Source: Rhizobiales bacterium PAR1 (GTDB lineage: Bacteria > Pseudomonadota > Alphaproteobacteria > Rhizobiales > Beijerinckiaceae). Taken from it: a DNA stretch of 64,000 bases. Both the position numbers and the translations under genes were made by a program. The notes beneath the pieces were generated by a model. That model did no database searches, was not told the origin of the DNA, and worked only from the letters and a program-made list of their open reading frames with translations. The DNA is taken from assembly GCA_002256205.1 (NCBI GenBank), contig NKIW01000004.1, forward strand, positions 139,802-203,801. Direction: 5' to 3'. Shown here in pieces: positions 35,528-44,190 of this stretch; positions within the stretch are counted from its first letter, which is position 1, and every line of letters starts with the position of its first letter.

Positions 35528-36748
35528 TCAGGTAATTTGGCCTTCCAGAAGCGCGATATAGCAATCGAGTGTGTCGCCCACCATGCGGTCGAGCGAGAAT
35601 TGCGCTTCCACATGGCGTCGCGCCCGGTTGGCGAGCGCTTCACGCGCGCTCGGCTTGAGGTCAAGCGCATGGGCAATAGCCTCCGACAATCCGCGCGCAT
35701 CGCCCGGTTCGACGCGCCAGCCGGTGCGCTGCTCGGGTTTCACCTGCGGCGGCGCCAGCACAGTTTCCGGCACGGCCCCGAGGTTCGAGACCACGACCGG
35801 CACCCCCATCGCCTGCGCTTCCACAGCAACGCGGCCAAAGGCTTCCGGTTCCGTTGAGGGCACCGTAACAATCGCCGAAGCGGCGAGCGCCGCGGGCATA
35901 TCCGTAACATGCCCGACACGGCGGACGATGGAGCCGAGATTCTTCTCCGCGATCATCCGGTCGAGATCGGCGACATAGGCATCACGCCCCTGCGGATCGC
36001 CCGCGAGAATGAACACGACATCGGTGTAACCCTTGTCGCGCAGGAGGCCCGCAGCCTCGATCAGCACCTTCTGCCCTTTCCATTGGGTGAGGCGCCCGGC
36101 GAGCAGCACGATACGATCATCCGGCGAGGTGAGCCACGAGCGGCGCATCCGCTCGACGCGATCCGGCCCGATGCGGTCGGGCGAGAACATCTCGAAATTG
36201 GTGCCGCGCGGCACCACCCGGAGACGCGAAGGCTCGATGCGATGGGTCTTCTGGATCAGTTCGGCGGTGAACAGCGAATTCGCGATCACCACGTCGCCGC
36301 GTGCCATCACGGAATTATAGAGGATTTTTGGCGCGGACTTGCCGTTGTAGGCGCCGTGATAGGTGGTGATAAACCCCTTGCCTGTCGCCTTTGCCGCCGC
36401 CAGTGCCACCCAGGCCGGCGCGCGCGAGCGGGCATGAACGAGATCCACCCTCTCCTCGCGAATGATCTTCACCAGCTTGGAGATGTTCATCGCCATCGAG
36501 AACGGATTCTTGGTCGCCGCCGGAAACGGCACCCAGATTCCGCCTTTCGCCTGCAATTCGCCGATCAACCGCCCGCCATCGGTTGCAACCAGCGCACGGG
36601 CACCGGCATGGGTCAGCGCTTCGGCGATATCCACCGTCGTCCGTTCAGCACCGCCGGCGTTGAGATCCGGGATGATCTGGAGGATCGTCCGCCCTAGAAG
36701 CGGCCGGGGGGCCGAGGCGGGCGTGGTGGGGGAGGTTGAAAAGACCAT
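35528..36748 (-). CDS. Glycosyltransferase family 4 protein
   Basis: A 406-residue GT-B fold glycosyltransferase. The N-terminal acceptor domain has IIPDLNAGGAERTTVDIA (residues 25-42); the C-terminal donor domain begins with VLLAGRLTQWKGQKVLIEA and has the retaining E(x)7E motif in EPEAFGRVAVEAQ. No signal peptide or membrane helix; it would act at the cytoplasmic face on a lipid-linked or surface glycan. Sugar specificity unknown. No other polysaccharide gene is adjacent. Divergent from the alpha/beta hydrolase gene. Confidence 0.9.
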   Translation of the reverse strand: MVFSTSPTTPASAPRPLLGRTILQIIPDLNAGGAERTTVDIAEALTHAGARALVATDGGRLIGELQAKGGIWVPFPAATKNPFSMAMNISKLVKIIREERVDLVHARSRAPAWVALAAAKATGKGFITTYHGAYNGKSAPKILYNSVMARGDVVIANSLFTAELIQKTHRIEPSRLRVVPRGTNFEMFSPDRIGPDRVERMRRSWLTSPDDRIVLLAGRLTQWKGQKVLIEAAGLLRDKGYTDVVFILAGDPQGRDAYVADLDRMIAEKNLGSIVRRVGHVTDMPAALAASAIVTVPSTEPEAFGRVAVEAQAMGVPVVVSNLGAVPETVLAPPQVKPEQRTGWRVEPGDARGLSEAIAHALDLKPSAREALANRARRHVEAQFSLDRMVGDTLDCYIALLEGQIT

Positions 36749-36828
36749 CGCGAGGCTTCAAACGGCTTTCGGTTATATGTGGAACAGGACGATTCGACCG
36801 GAAGGTCGCCTGAGGGAGACATAGAGAC

Positions 36829-37626
36829 ATGATGGACGCGGTGCAATTCCTTGCTGCTCCTCCCGATGCGGAACACGGCTTTCCCGCCCGGCGACTCGCG
36901 TTCGTCAAGGAAGCCGGCAAAGGGCCTGCAATTGTCTGGATGGGCGGATTTCGCTCGGACATGACCTCGACAAAGGCCGCGAAGCTTGCCGAAGCGGCTT
37001 CCGCCGAAGGGCGCGCCTCGTTGCGGTTCGATTATTCGGCCCATGGCGCAAGCGATGGCGATTTTTCTACCGCCACGCTCTCGCAATGGCTCGAAGATGC
37101 GCTCCTGATGATCCGCACCCATGCCGGTGAGAAGCCGATTATCGTCGGCTCGTCGATGGGCGGCTGGCTGGCGTTGCGCGCGACACAAATCCTCCGCGCG
37201 GAAGGCAAAGCGCCCGGCGGCCTCATCCTGATCGCCCCGGCGGTGGATTTCACAGAGGCGCTGATGTGGCCACAGTTTCCCGAGGCGATCCGGAAGCAGA
37301 TCATGGAGCAAGGCGTCTGGTATCGCCCGTCGGAGTATTCGCCCGAACCGTACCCGATCACGCGCGCGCTGATCGAGGATGGCCGCAAGCATTGCCTTCT
37401 CGGCCAGCACATCCGCTTTGGCGTGCCGATCCATATCCTGCAAGGCGGGCAAGACCCGGATGTGCCGCTGGCCCATGTCGAGAAATTCGTGTCCGGGCTT
37501 TCGGAGGATGATGTGCGGATGACCATCATTCCCGACGGCAATCACCGGCTCTCGCGGGATGAGGATATCGCCACACTCCAGCGCATCACGCTGGCGTTGG
37601 CGCAAGAGGTCGAGGCAGGTGAATAA
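36829..37626 (+). CDS. Alpha/beta hydrolase, serine aminopeptidase-like
   Basis: A 265-residue cytosolic alpha/beta hydrolase. The nucleophile elbow is GSSMGGW near residue 106, with FDYSAHGASDG (oxyanion region) before it, a likely catalytic Asp in GGQDPDVP and His in PDGNHRLSRDED. This pattern is that of esterase/thioesterase-like members related to carboxylesterase and serine aminopeptidase S33 groups; substrate unknown. GGGAG lies ten bases before the first of two adjacent ATG codons. Divergent from the glycosyltransferase. Confidence 0.87.
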   Translation: MMDAVQFLAAPPDAEHGFPARRLAFVKEAGKGPAIVWMGGFRSDMTSTKAAKLAEAASAEGRASLRFDYSAHGASDGDFSTATLSQWLEDALLMIRTHAGEKPIIVGSSMGGWLALRATQILRAEGKAPGGLILIAPAVDFTEALMWPQFPEAIRKQIMEQGVWYRPSEYSPEPYPITRALIEDGRKHCLLGQHIRFGVPIHILQGGQDPDVPLAHVEKFVSGLSEDDVRMTIIPDGNHRLSRDEDIATLQRITLALAQEVEAGE

Positions 37627-37668
37627 AGGCAATTCCCGGCGGCAAAAGACGCAGCCGGGAGCCTGAGA

Positions 37669-38001
37669 TCAGTGCAACGTCGCCATGGCGAGGTCGTTAC
37701 TCCACGCACCGGAGATGACCGCATCGCGAGTGTCGGCCAGCATCAGCGGCGTGCCATCCGCCGCGAACAGCCCGAAAAGCTGGACAGCGGGGTGCAATTC
37801 GGCGCTTTGCGGGAAGATGTGGCGCAACTCGGCAGCGCGGAACGCCCTGACATAGGCAAGTTCACCGCCGCCCATGGCGGCCAGCGCCTCGATCGTGGCT
37901 TTCGCCGCTTCCACCTTGTTCGCGTGCGGCTTGGTGACGAGCGGGGGATGGCCCGCCGTGGCAGCCTTTTTGGATGAGGTCGTCCTCTTCATTTCGGCCA
38001 T
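37669..38001 (-). CDS. DUF1150 family protein
   Basis: A 110-residue cytosolic protein with GGGELAYVRAFRAAELRHIF and LFGLFAADGTPLMLADTRDA, then AWSNDLAMATLH, the DUF1150 core. Residues 1-35 form a basic tail. Members lie next to small heat-shock genes in alphaproteobacteria, as here (206 bases after hsp20, same strand), so it is probably part of the heat-shock unit. Function unknown. Confidence 0.88.
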   Translation of the reverse strand: MAEMKRTTSSKKAATAGHPPLVTKPHANKVEAAKATIEALAAMGGGELAYVRAFRAAELRHIFPQSAELHPAVQLFGLFAADGTPLMLADTRDAVISGAWSNDLAMATLH

Positions 38002-38206
38002 GGTAGCCTCCGGTTTCCTTCATGAAACGCCCCAAGGCGTTGACGAAGTCTTGCGATTGCTGGGCACCCTCGAATTTGACTCAAATCGTTCGAGGATGGT
38101 GAATTTCGTTTTACGGCCCGACTTTCGGGAAGCAGGTTGCGGGCCAAAGTCGAGGCGTGCGACAGGGTTTCGCCAAGACGCGATTCCTTTGCCGGAGGGG
38201 GAAAGT

Positions 38207-38635
38207 TCAATCCTTGGCGAGGATATCGATCTTGCGGATGATCCGTGCCGGTTCGGGCCGGGCGAGATCCACAGAAAGCAGCCCGTGCATCAACTCGGCG
38301 CCGAGCACTTCCATGCCATCCGCGAGGAGGAAGGCGCGCTGGAACTGCCGAGCCGCAATGCCGCGATGGAGGTACTGTCGGCTCTTGTCATCGGTCTGGC
38401 GACCCCGGATGACGAGTTGGCTTTCCTCGAGCGTAATTTCCAGCTCTTCACGGGTGAAGCCCGCAACGGCCAGCGTGATGCGCAGCCGGTCGGGCAGCGT
38501 TTCATCGCGCGAGACGCGCTCGATATTGTACGGGGGGTAGCCGTCAGACGCGGCCTTCGCAACACGATCGAGCGCACGCTCGATATCGTCGAAGCCCAAC
38601 AAAAACGGCGAAGATAAACTCGGTACGCGTGACAT
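38207..38635 (-). CDS. Small heat-shock protein, Hsp20 family
   Basis: A 142-residue IbpA-type chaperone. The N-terminal arm FLLGFDDIERALDRVAKAA and YPPYNIER lead into the alpha-crystallin domain (LRITLAVAGFTREELEITLE, QLVIRGRQ, YLHRGIAARQFQRAFLLAD), and the C-terminus has a RIIRKIDI tail resembling the IxI anchor. It holds unfolding proteins until DnaK/ClpB act. A sigma-32-type promoter at 38701-38729 and a short leader that can fold over the ribosome binding site suggest heat control at both levels. Confidence 0.93.
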   Translation of the reverse strand: MSRVPSLSSPFLLGFDDIERALDRVAKAASDGYPPYNIERVSRDETLPDRLRITLAVAGFTREELEITLEESQLVIRGRQTDDKSRQYLHRGIAARQFQRAFLLADGMEVLGAELMHGLLSVDLARPEPARIIRKIDILAKD

Positions 38636-38639
38636 TTCT

Positions 38640-38693
38640 CAAAAGCCCTCCCTTGGAAGCGGCCTCACCTTTGTCACCCGGAAGCGGCGTGAC
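38640..38693 (-). promoter_or_regulatory. Possible RNA thermometer in the hsp20 leader
   Basis: The predicted leader (about 58 bases) has a first hairpin with arms GTCAC (38693-38689) and GTGAC (38677-38673), and a second in which GCTTCC (38660-38655) faces GGGAGG (38652-38647), the only good ribosome binding site before the hsp20 ATG. The weak, mismatched second stem is what a ROSE-like thermometer of rhizobial hsp genes looks like, but the ROSE consensus is not fully present. Confidence 0.35.
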
Positions 38694-38700
38694 GATGCAA

Positions 38701-38729
38701 ATATGGGCGGACCATCCGGCTAGCACAAG
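38701..38729 (-). promoter_or_regulatory. RpoH (sigma-32)-type heat-shock promoter
   Basis: On the minus strand CTTGTG (38729-38724) is followed after exactly 17 bases by CCATAT (38706-38701). This matches the alphaproteobacterial RpoH pattern (CTTG at -35, C-rich -10 of the CCATNT type). It drives hsp20 and probably DUF1150. Confidence 0.65.
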
Positions 38730-38809
38730 GGGGAGGCTTCGGGGCGCGTCCAATTTTGCGCGAAACGGTGAAGACAGCTAAAGTGGGCTTCCGAAAAGGT
38801 GCCCCGACC

Positions 38810-39364
38810 ATGGATATCCCTCATCTCAAGGCCGAGATGCGCAAACGCGCGATGGCTGCGCGGGATGCGCTCCCCCCGGCTGCGCGTGCCGCTGCGGCCG
38901 AAGCGCTGCTCCGCTGGATGGAGGCTGCGGATTTCCGTGAGTTACTTCCAGCGCCGGGCAGCACGATCGCGGGGTATCTCGCGATCCGTTCCGAAATCGA
39001 CCCGATACCACTGATGCAGCACTTCCAGCGCCAGGGTTACCGCCTCGCATTGCCCCGGATCACACCAGACGGGCTCGCCTTTCATCTCTGGCAGCAGGAA
39101 GGCGCGCTCGCGCCCGGCCCCTTCAACACGCTGGAGCCGCCGTCACATTGGCCCATGGCGCATCCCGATCTGTTTCTGGTGCCGCTGCTGGCTTTTGATA
39201 CCGAGGGGCATCGCCTCGGCTATGGTCGCGCCTATTATGACCGGGCGTTTGCCGCTTTTCCCGCAGCAAAACGTATCGGGCTGGCCTTTGCGCTTCAGGA
39301 AGTACCCAAGGTCCCGATCGAGCCGCATGATGCACGGCTCGACCTTGTTCTGACGGAAACCTAA
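38810..39364 (+). CDS. 5-formyltetrahydrofolate cyclo-ligase
   Basis: A 184-residue enzyme that converts 5-formyl-THF to 5,10-methenyl-THF with ATP. KAEMRKRAMAARDAL is the N-terminal substrate/ATP region, IAGYLAIRSEIDP a core strand, and VPLLAFDTEGHRLGYGRAYYDR the family signature. ATG at 38810 has AAAGGT upstream; the frame is open 18 codons earlier inside the divergent hsp20 promoter. Its stop overlaps tail to tail with coxG by four bases. I looked for a 6S RNA upstream, its frequent neighbour, and saw no room for one. Confidence 0.93.
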   Translation: MDIPHLKAEMRKRAMAARDALPPAARAAAAEALLRWMEAADFRELLPAPGSTIAGYLAIRSEIDPIPLMQHFQRQGYRLALPRITPDGLAFHLWQQEGALAPGPFNTLEPPSHWPMAHPDLFLVPLLAFDTEGHRLGYGRAYYDRAFAAFPAAKRIGLAFALQEVPKVPIEPHDARLDLVLTET

Positions 39365-39864
39365 GCTTTTCCGAGCTTCCACCATTTGCCCTTCGGCTTT
39401 TCCTCACCCTCGACCGGCTCAGGCTGCGGGCCGACCACGGCAGCGAATTTCTCGAAGAATTCGCTCGCGAGTTTTTTGGCGGTCGAATCAATCAGCCGCG
39501 AACCCAGCTGGGCGATCTTGCCGCCGACTTCAGCCTTCACCGTGTAATGCAGGATCGTCGCGTCACCGTCGGCTTCAAGGCGCACATCAGCCCCGCCACG
39601 GGCGTGACCGGCGACGCCGCCCTGCCCTTCGCCAGAAATTGTATAGCCGTTCGGCGGATCGATATTCGAGAGCGTCACCTTGCCCGAAAACGAGGCTTTG
39701 ACTGGTCCGATCTTGAGCACGACCTTGGCTTCCATCTCGGTCTCGGAGGTCTTGATGACCTCTTCGCAACCGGGGATGCAGGCTTTGAGAACCTCGGTAT
39801 CGTTCAGCGCGGCGAAGACCACCTCGCGTGAAGCCTCGATCCGCTGGCTGTCATTCATGTCCAT
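39361..39864 (-). CDS. CoxG family SRPBCC protein
   Basis: A 167-residue protein of the CO dehydrogenase subunit G family: EASREVVFAALNDTEVLKAC, IPGCEEVIK, GPVKASFSGKVTLSNIDPP and GGKIAQLGSRLIDSTAKKLA. CoxG proteins help assemble or anchor molybdenum hydroxylases (CO dehydrogenase, xanthine dehydrogenase) at the membrane; no coxLMS or xdh gene is in the window, but the purine genes puuD and allC follow on the other side, which fits a xanthine dehydrogenase partner. That link is inference. The tail (residues 145-167) is Pro/Lys-rich. Confidence 0.88.
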   Translation of the reverse strand: MDMNDSQRIEASREVVFAALNDTEVLKACIPGCEEVIKTSETEMEAKVVLKIGPVKASFSGKVTLSNIDPPNGYTISGEGQGGVAGHARGGADVRLEADGDATILHYTVKAEVGGKIAQLGSRLIDSTAKKLASEFFEKFAAVVGPQPEPVEGEEKPKGKWWKLGKA

Positions 39865-40033
39865 TGGGTAAATCCATTCTTGCGTATCTCAGGTGGTTTC
39901 CTCGGACGCCATCAAAGGCACTGGAACAGGAGGCGTCAAGGCTCGCCATGGGGGCAACGTAAAATGCAGGCTTGCGATTTGACGCCCGAGGCGCAACCCT
40001 AGGCGGGACGACAGGGTTTCCGGGGGGAACGGC

Positions 40034-41251
40034 ATGCTTGAATTTGCCTTGCACGAATGGGGCGGTGCGTTTTTGCGCTGGTTCCATGTCATCGCCGGGA
40101 TGGCGTGGATCGGCTCGTCGTTTTTCTTCATGCACCTTGATGCCAGCTTGCGAGCGCATCCCGAGATTGCCGCCGGCAAGGGCGGAGCTGCCTGGCAAGT
40201 GCACGGCGGCGGCTTTTACGAGATGAAAAAGTATCTCGTCGCGCCAGATCATCTTCCTGCGGAACTCACCTGGCACAAGTGGCAGAGCTATACGACCTGG
40301 CTGTCCGGGTTTTTCCTGCTCGGCTGGGTCTATTATGCCCAGAGCGCGCTGTTCCTGATCGATCCCGCCGTGCGCCCGCTGACCCCGATGGCGGCAGCGA
40401 CGATCGGCATTGGCTCGCTGGTTCTGGGCTGGTTTGTCTATGATCTCCTGTGCAAATCCCCGCTCGGCCAAAACGAAAACCTGTTGGCGGTTCTCGGCTT
40501 TGCGTTCGTTATCGGCATGAGCTTTTTCTATTCGAAAATGTTCTCGGGTCGCGGCGCGTTGATCCATACCGGCGCGCTGATGGCGACCTTCATGAGCGGC
40601 AATGTGTTCCGCATCATCATCCCCAACCAGAAGAAAGTGATCGCCGCGCTTCTGGCAGGGCAAGCCCCCGATCCGAAATACGGCAAGCAGGCCAAGCAGC
40701 GTTCGATCCACAACAACTACCTGACCCTGCCGGTCGTTTTCCTGATGATCTCGAACCACTATCCGCTGACGCAGACGAGCGCGATCATTCCGGTGCTGGT
40801 GGCGCTGATCACTTTTGCCGGGGCGATCATCCGGCATTTCTTCAACCACTGGCACGCCGATCACACCAAAGCGCCGTGGTGGTACTGGGGCGCGGCAATC
40901 CTCGCGCTGGCCGTCGCGATCTGGCTTTCGTGGCAAGCTGCGCCGGGACGCGTGAGCCTTCTTGAAGCGGAAACGAAAGTTGCCGCGAAGGCGCCGCCTG
41001 CCGCTTCTGCGGCGGCGGAAATCCTGCAAACCCGCTGCTCTATGTGCCATGCATCGCAGCCGGTTTACGAGGGTCTTCTGAGCGCGCCCAAGGCCGTTCA
41101 GCTGGAGACGTCGGAAGACTATGCCCGTCATCTCAAGGCGATTGCGCTTCAGGCGGTGGTCACGCACGCCATGCCGCCCAATAATCTCACCGAGATCACA
41201 TTCGAGGAGCGGCAGGTACTGGCGCTCTGGATCGCCCAAAACAACCGATAA
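40034..41251 (+). CDS. puuD: Urate hydroxylase PuuD with C-terminal cytochrome c domain
   Basis: A 405-residue inner-membrane urate oxidase of the PuuD type. Residues 1-310 contain about eight helices and family segments such as WFHVIAGMAWIGSSFFF and NHYPLTQTS; after a linker the cytochrome c domain carries CSMCH at 335-339 (heme-binding Cys335, Cys338, His339). It turns urate into 5-hydroxyisourate and passes electrons to cytochrome c rather than to oxygen directly. GGGGGGAA precedes the ATG. Next to the allantoate amidohydrolase gene, 27 bases downstream. Confidence 0.93.
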   Translation: MLEFALHEWGGAFLRWFHVIAGMAWIGSSFFFMHLDASLRAHPEIAAGKGGAAWQVHGGGFYEMKKYLVAPDHLPAELTWHKWQSYTTWLSGFFLLGWVYYAQSALFLIDPAVRPLTPMAAATIGIGSLVLGWFVYDLLCKSPLGQNENLLAVLGFAFVIGMSFFYSKMFSGRGALIHTGALMATFMSGNVFRIIIPNQKKVIAALLAGQAPDPKYGKQAKQRSIHNNYLTLPVVFLMISNHYPLTQTSAIIPVLVALITFAGAIIRHFFNHWHADHTKAPWWYWGAAILALAVAIWLSWQAAPGRVSLLEAETKVAAKAPPAASAAAEILQTRCSMCHASQPVYEGLLSAPKAVQLETSEDYARHLKAIALQAVVTHAMPPNNLTEITFEERQVLALWIAQNNR

Positions 41252-41278
41252 GGTCTCGACAAACAGTAAGGTCTTGCC

Positions 41279-42547
41279 ATGAGTCCCCCTGCCATGACGT
41301 CGATTTCAAACCTCCCCGCGACGGCCCGGATGATGGAGCGGCTTGAAAAGCTTGCACTCGACACCGACGAGCCAGGCAAGCTGACACGGCTTTATCTTTC
41401 CACCGCGCACCGCAAAGCGGTTGATACGGTGATGGGCTGGTTCAGCGAAGCGGGCCTGACGCCCTCACTTGATGCGGTCGGCAATATTTCGGCGCGCTTT
41501 GAAGGCAAAACGCCGGGCCTGCCGGCGCTGATTATTGCCTCGCATATCGATACCGTGCGCGATGCCGGCAAATACGACGGCAATCTCGGTGTTCTCGCGG
41601 GCCTCGCCGTGGTGGAAGAGCTTCGCCGCCTTGGCGAAACGCTCCCCTTCGCCATCGAAGTCATTGCCTTTGGCGATGAAGAGGGCGTGCGCTTCCCGAT
41701 CACCATGTCTGGCTCGCGTGCCGTTGCCGGGCGCTTTAACATGGCAGCACTCGATGGCGCGGATGCGCAAGGTATCACCATGCGCGCGGCCATGGAGACT
41801 TTCGGCCTCGATACGGCGGCTATTGGCGCGATTGCACGTGATCCCAAACACGTGCTGGCCTACATTGAACTCCATATCGAGCAAGGGCCGGTACTCGAAG
41901 CGGCGAACCAGCCGCTCGGCGTTGTCACGGCCATCGCTTCGATCCAGCGCTTTGCCGCCACGATCAAAGGCGAAGCGGGCCATGCCGGCACGGTGCCGAT
42001 GCCCTATCGCCATGATGCGCTTGCCGCCGCTGCCGAGATGATCCTCGCGGTCGAACGCATCGCCAACGGCCGCAAGGGCATGGTCGGGACCGTCGGTATT
42101 ATCGGCGCGCAACCGGGCGCGGTGAATGTCATTCCCGGCGATGTGAACTTCAGCCTCGACCTCCGGGCACCGAACGACGAGGACCGGAATGCCGGCGTCG
42201 CAGAGGTGCTGGCCGCACTGGAAGCGATCGCGAAAAAGCGCGGCGTGACGCTTACGCTCTCCTCCGGCTACGAGGACAAGGCGGCGCTATGCCATCCGGC
42301 AATCCAGCAGGGGCTCGCCGAGGCGATCACCGGACTTGGGTTTGAGCCCATCGCGCTACCCTCCGGCGCAGGTCATGATGCCATGAGCTTTGAAGGCTTC
42401 TGTCCGATGGGCATGCTGTTTCTGCGCTGCAAGGGCGGCATCAGCCACAACCCGGCGGAATCGATCACGCCTGAGGATGCGGATATCGCGCTTGCGGCGA
42501 TGCTCGCCTTCGTCCGGAAGCTCGATCCGGCGAAATTGAGGGGCTGA
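41279..42547 (+). CDS. Allantoate amidohydrolase / M20 carbamoylase family
   Basis: A 422-residue metal-dependent amidase of the hydantoinase/carbamoylase (M20) family. Metal ligands can be seen in ASHIDTV (His), DGNLGVLAG (Asp), GDEEGVRFP (Glu pair), ELHIEQGP (His) and GAGHDAMSF (His). The dimerisation lid domain lies between. Following puuD, the most likely substrate is allantoate (AllC role: release of ammonia and ureidoglycine); N-carbamoyl amino acids or ureidoglycolate are possible alternatives. An ATG at 41294 could also serve as start. Confidence 0.87.
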   Translation: MSPPAMTSISNLPATARMMERLEKLALDTDEPGKLTRLYLSTAHRKAVDTVMGWFSEAGLTPSLDAVGNISARFEGKTPGLPALIIASHIDTVRDAGKYDGNLGVLAGLAVVEELRRLGETLPFAIEVIAFGDEEGVRFPITMSGSRAVAGRFNMAALDGADAQGITMRAAMETFGLDTAAIGAIARDPKHVLAYIELHIEQGPVLEAANQPLGVVTAIASIQRFAATIKGEAGHAGTVPMPYRHDALAAAAEMILAVERIANGRKGMVGTVGIIGAQPGAVNVIPGDVNFSLDLRAPNDEDRNAGVAEVLAALEAIAKKRGVTLTLSSGYEDKAALCHPAIQQGLAEAITGLGFEPIALPSGAGHDAMSFEGFCPMGMLFLRCKGGISHNPAESITPEDADIALAAMLAFVRKLDPAKLRG

Positions 42548-42591
42548 TTCCTTTCACACCGGCATCGGCCCTTTGATGGGACCTTCGGCAT

Positions 42592-42619
42592 AAAAAAGGC
42601 GCGGATTGCTCCGCGCCTT
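42592..42619 (-). terminator. Terminator of the cytochrome c gene
   Basis: On the minus strand AAGGCGCGG and CCGCGCCTT pair perfectly around a six-base loop and are followed by a run of T (42597-42592). The hairpin lies between convergent genes and may also slow plus-strand transcription from the amidohydrolase gene. Confidence 0.85.
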
Positions 42620-42642
42620 CTGAAATAAAGCCGAACCTGCGT

Positions 42643-42673
42643 GCTTACTTGGCCGGCTAGCTTACTTGGCCGG
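42643..42673. repeat. 14-base direct repeat at the cytochrome c stop codon
   Basis: GCTTACTTGGCCGG occurs at 42643-42656 and again at 42660-42673, three bases apart. The right-hand copy holds the last codons (Pro-Ala-Lys) and TAA of the cytochrome gene; the left copy repeats them after the stop. It looks like a small duplication scar. Confidence 0.8.
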
Positions 42674-43033
42674 GAAGGTCTTGAGATAGGCGATGAGATC
42701 ATCGACCTTCTTCTCGTCCTTCAGGCCGACATAGGCCATCTTGGTGCCGGGGATCGCAGCCTTCGGATCCTTGATGTAATCCTTGAAGGTCGCCTCGTCC
42801 CAGGTCTTGCCCGAGCCCTTGTTGGCTTCCGAATAGGCGTAGCCTTCAACGGTGCCGGACTTGCGGCCGATCAGGCCATTGAGGTGCGGGCCGACAAGGT
42901 TTTTCGCGCCTTCACCAACCTGATGGCAAGCGCGGCATTGGTTGAACACGGTTTTGCCAGCTTCAGCGTCCTGCGCATGCGCAGCGCCAACGACAAGAAG
43001 CGAGAAAGCGGCGAGTGCCGAACGACGAAGCAT
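42662..43033 (-). CDS. Periplasmic class I c-type cytochrome
   Basis: A 123-residue protein with a 20-residue signal peptide ending AHA. The heme motif CRACH (Cys33, Cys36, His37) and the axial Met99 in PGTKMAYVG are those of cytochrome c2/c550-type electron carriers. It could take electrons from PuuD or from other periplasm-facing dehydrogenases; the closeness to puuD is suggestive only. ATG at 43033 is the natural start; the longer frame has no signal peptide. Confidence 0.93.
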   Translation of the reverse strand: MLRRSALAAFSLLVVGAAHAQDAEAGKTVFNQCRACHQVGEGAKNLVGPHLNGLIGRKSGTVEGYAYSEANKGSGKTWDEATFKDYIKDPKAAIPGTKMAYVGLKDEKKVDDLIAYLKTFPAK

Positions 43034-43105
43034 TGTATTCCCTTTCGCGAATATGACGGTGCCCGGATTATGCCAAAGCACCGATAACTGCAAGATGAAC
43101 ATTGG

Positions 43106-44020
43106 TCAGGGTGGTGGCAGAACAAGCCCCTGATCCCAACTTGGCACCGAGCCGTAGAGTTCCAGCAGGAAGTCGATAAACACGCGGGTTCTCTGCGGCA
43201 AATGGCGCCTTGACGGATACACCGCGTAGATTCCCACCCGATGGCTTGCCCTATAGCGCGGCAGTACAATGGTGAGCTTGTTCGAGCGCAACTCCGGCCC
43301 GACATCCCATGTCGAACGCAGCGCGATACCGAGCCCGGCGATCACCGCCTCGCGGATCACTTCGCTGGAATTGGTCGCAATCGCGCTCGCTACCGGCACG
43401 GTGACGACCCCTTCTGGCCCCTCAAGGCGCCAGTGGTCGGCGTTATGAACGAGCAAGCGGTGGCTTACGAGATCGGCGAGGGTTGCCGGCGCGCCATGCT
43501 TTTCAAGGTAATCCGGCGTGGCGCAGAGCACCCGATGGTTCGGTGCCAGGCGACGCGCAACAAGGCTGGTGTCAGCGAGATCGGCGATGCGGATCGCGAC
43601 ATCAAAGCCATCCCCCACAACATCGACGAAGCTGTCGGAAAGCGACAGATCGAGTGAAATTTCCGGATACCGCTCCATGAAACGAACGAGGTGCGGTGCG
43701 ACATGAAGTCGCCCGAAGGTGGTCGGCGCCGAGATGCGTAGAGGCCCGCGTGCCAGCATGGCACGCTGGGCAACCCAGTTTTCGGCTTCTTCCACCGAGG
43801 CCAAAATGGCGAGCACACGCTCGTGAAAACCGCGCCCGGCATCGGTGAGCGCGATTTGCCGCGTCGTGCGCTGCAAAAGCCGCGTGCCGAGCCGTTCTTC
43901 GAGCCGTTTGATGCGTTTGGAGATCACCGGGGGTGACATGCCAAGATCACGCGCTGCCTGGCTCATCGAGCCGGTCGTCGCCACGCGGGAGAAAATATCG
44001 AGGTCGCCCAATCTATCCAT
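43106..44020 (-). CDS. LysR family transcriptional regulator
   Basis: A 304-residue regulator. Residues 1-60 form the winged helix-turn-helix (DIFSRVATTGSMSQAARDL, SPPVISKRIKRLEERLG), followed by a periplasmic-binding-like effector domain from about residue 90. It is divergent from glcD over a 170-base gap, the classical LysR arrangement, so it probably controls glcDEF with a 2-hydroxyacid such as glycolate as effector (inference). A T-N11-A candidate site lies at 44042-44054 in the gap. Confidence 0.92.
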   Translation of the reverse strand: MDRLGDLDIFSRVATTGSMSQAARDLGMSPPVISKRIKRLEERLGTRLLQRTTRQIALTDAGRGFHERVLAILASVEEAENWVAQRAMLARGPLRISAPTTFGRLHVAPHLVRFMERYPEISLDLSLSDSFVDVVGDGFDVAIRIADLADTSLVARRLAPNHRVLCATPDYLEKHGAPATLADLVSHRLLVHNADHWRLEGPEGVVTVPVASAIATNSSEVIREAVIAGLGIALRSTWDVGPELRSNKLTIVLPRYRASHRVGIYAVYPSRRHLPQRTRVFIDFLLELYGSVPSWDQGLVLPPP

Positions 44021-44190
44021 GGCAACAAACTAACGCATCCATTCGTTTTTGGAACAGATGCCATGCTATTCTTGGGGTGCTGCCAGCAGATTGTTCCTCG
44101 GCTAGTGTTAGCGCCGACGATGCGGCTCTGCTAAGGATCGCATCGATACGACCCGGAGCGGTCGAAGTAACCAAGGGCGGGAGACACCTC

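Noticed and set aside
38636-38809. 6S RNA gene next to the 5-formyl-THF cyclo-ligase
   Set aside because: The gap is filled by the hsp20 leader and heat-shock promoter; no 6S-like long bubble hairpin is seen.
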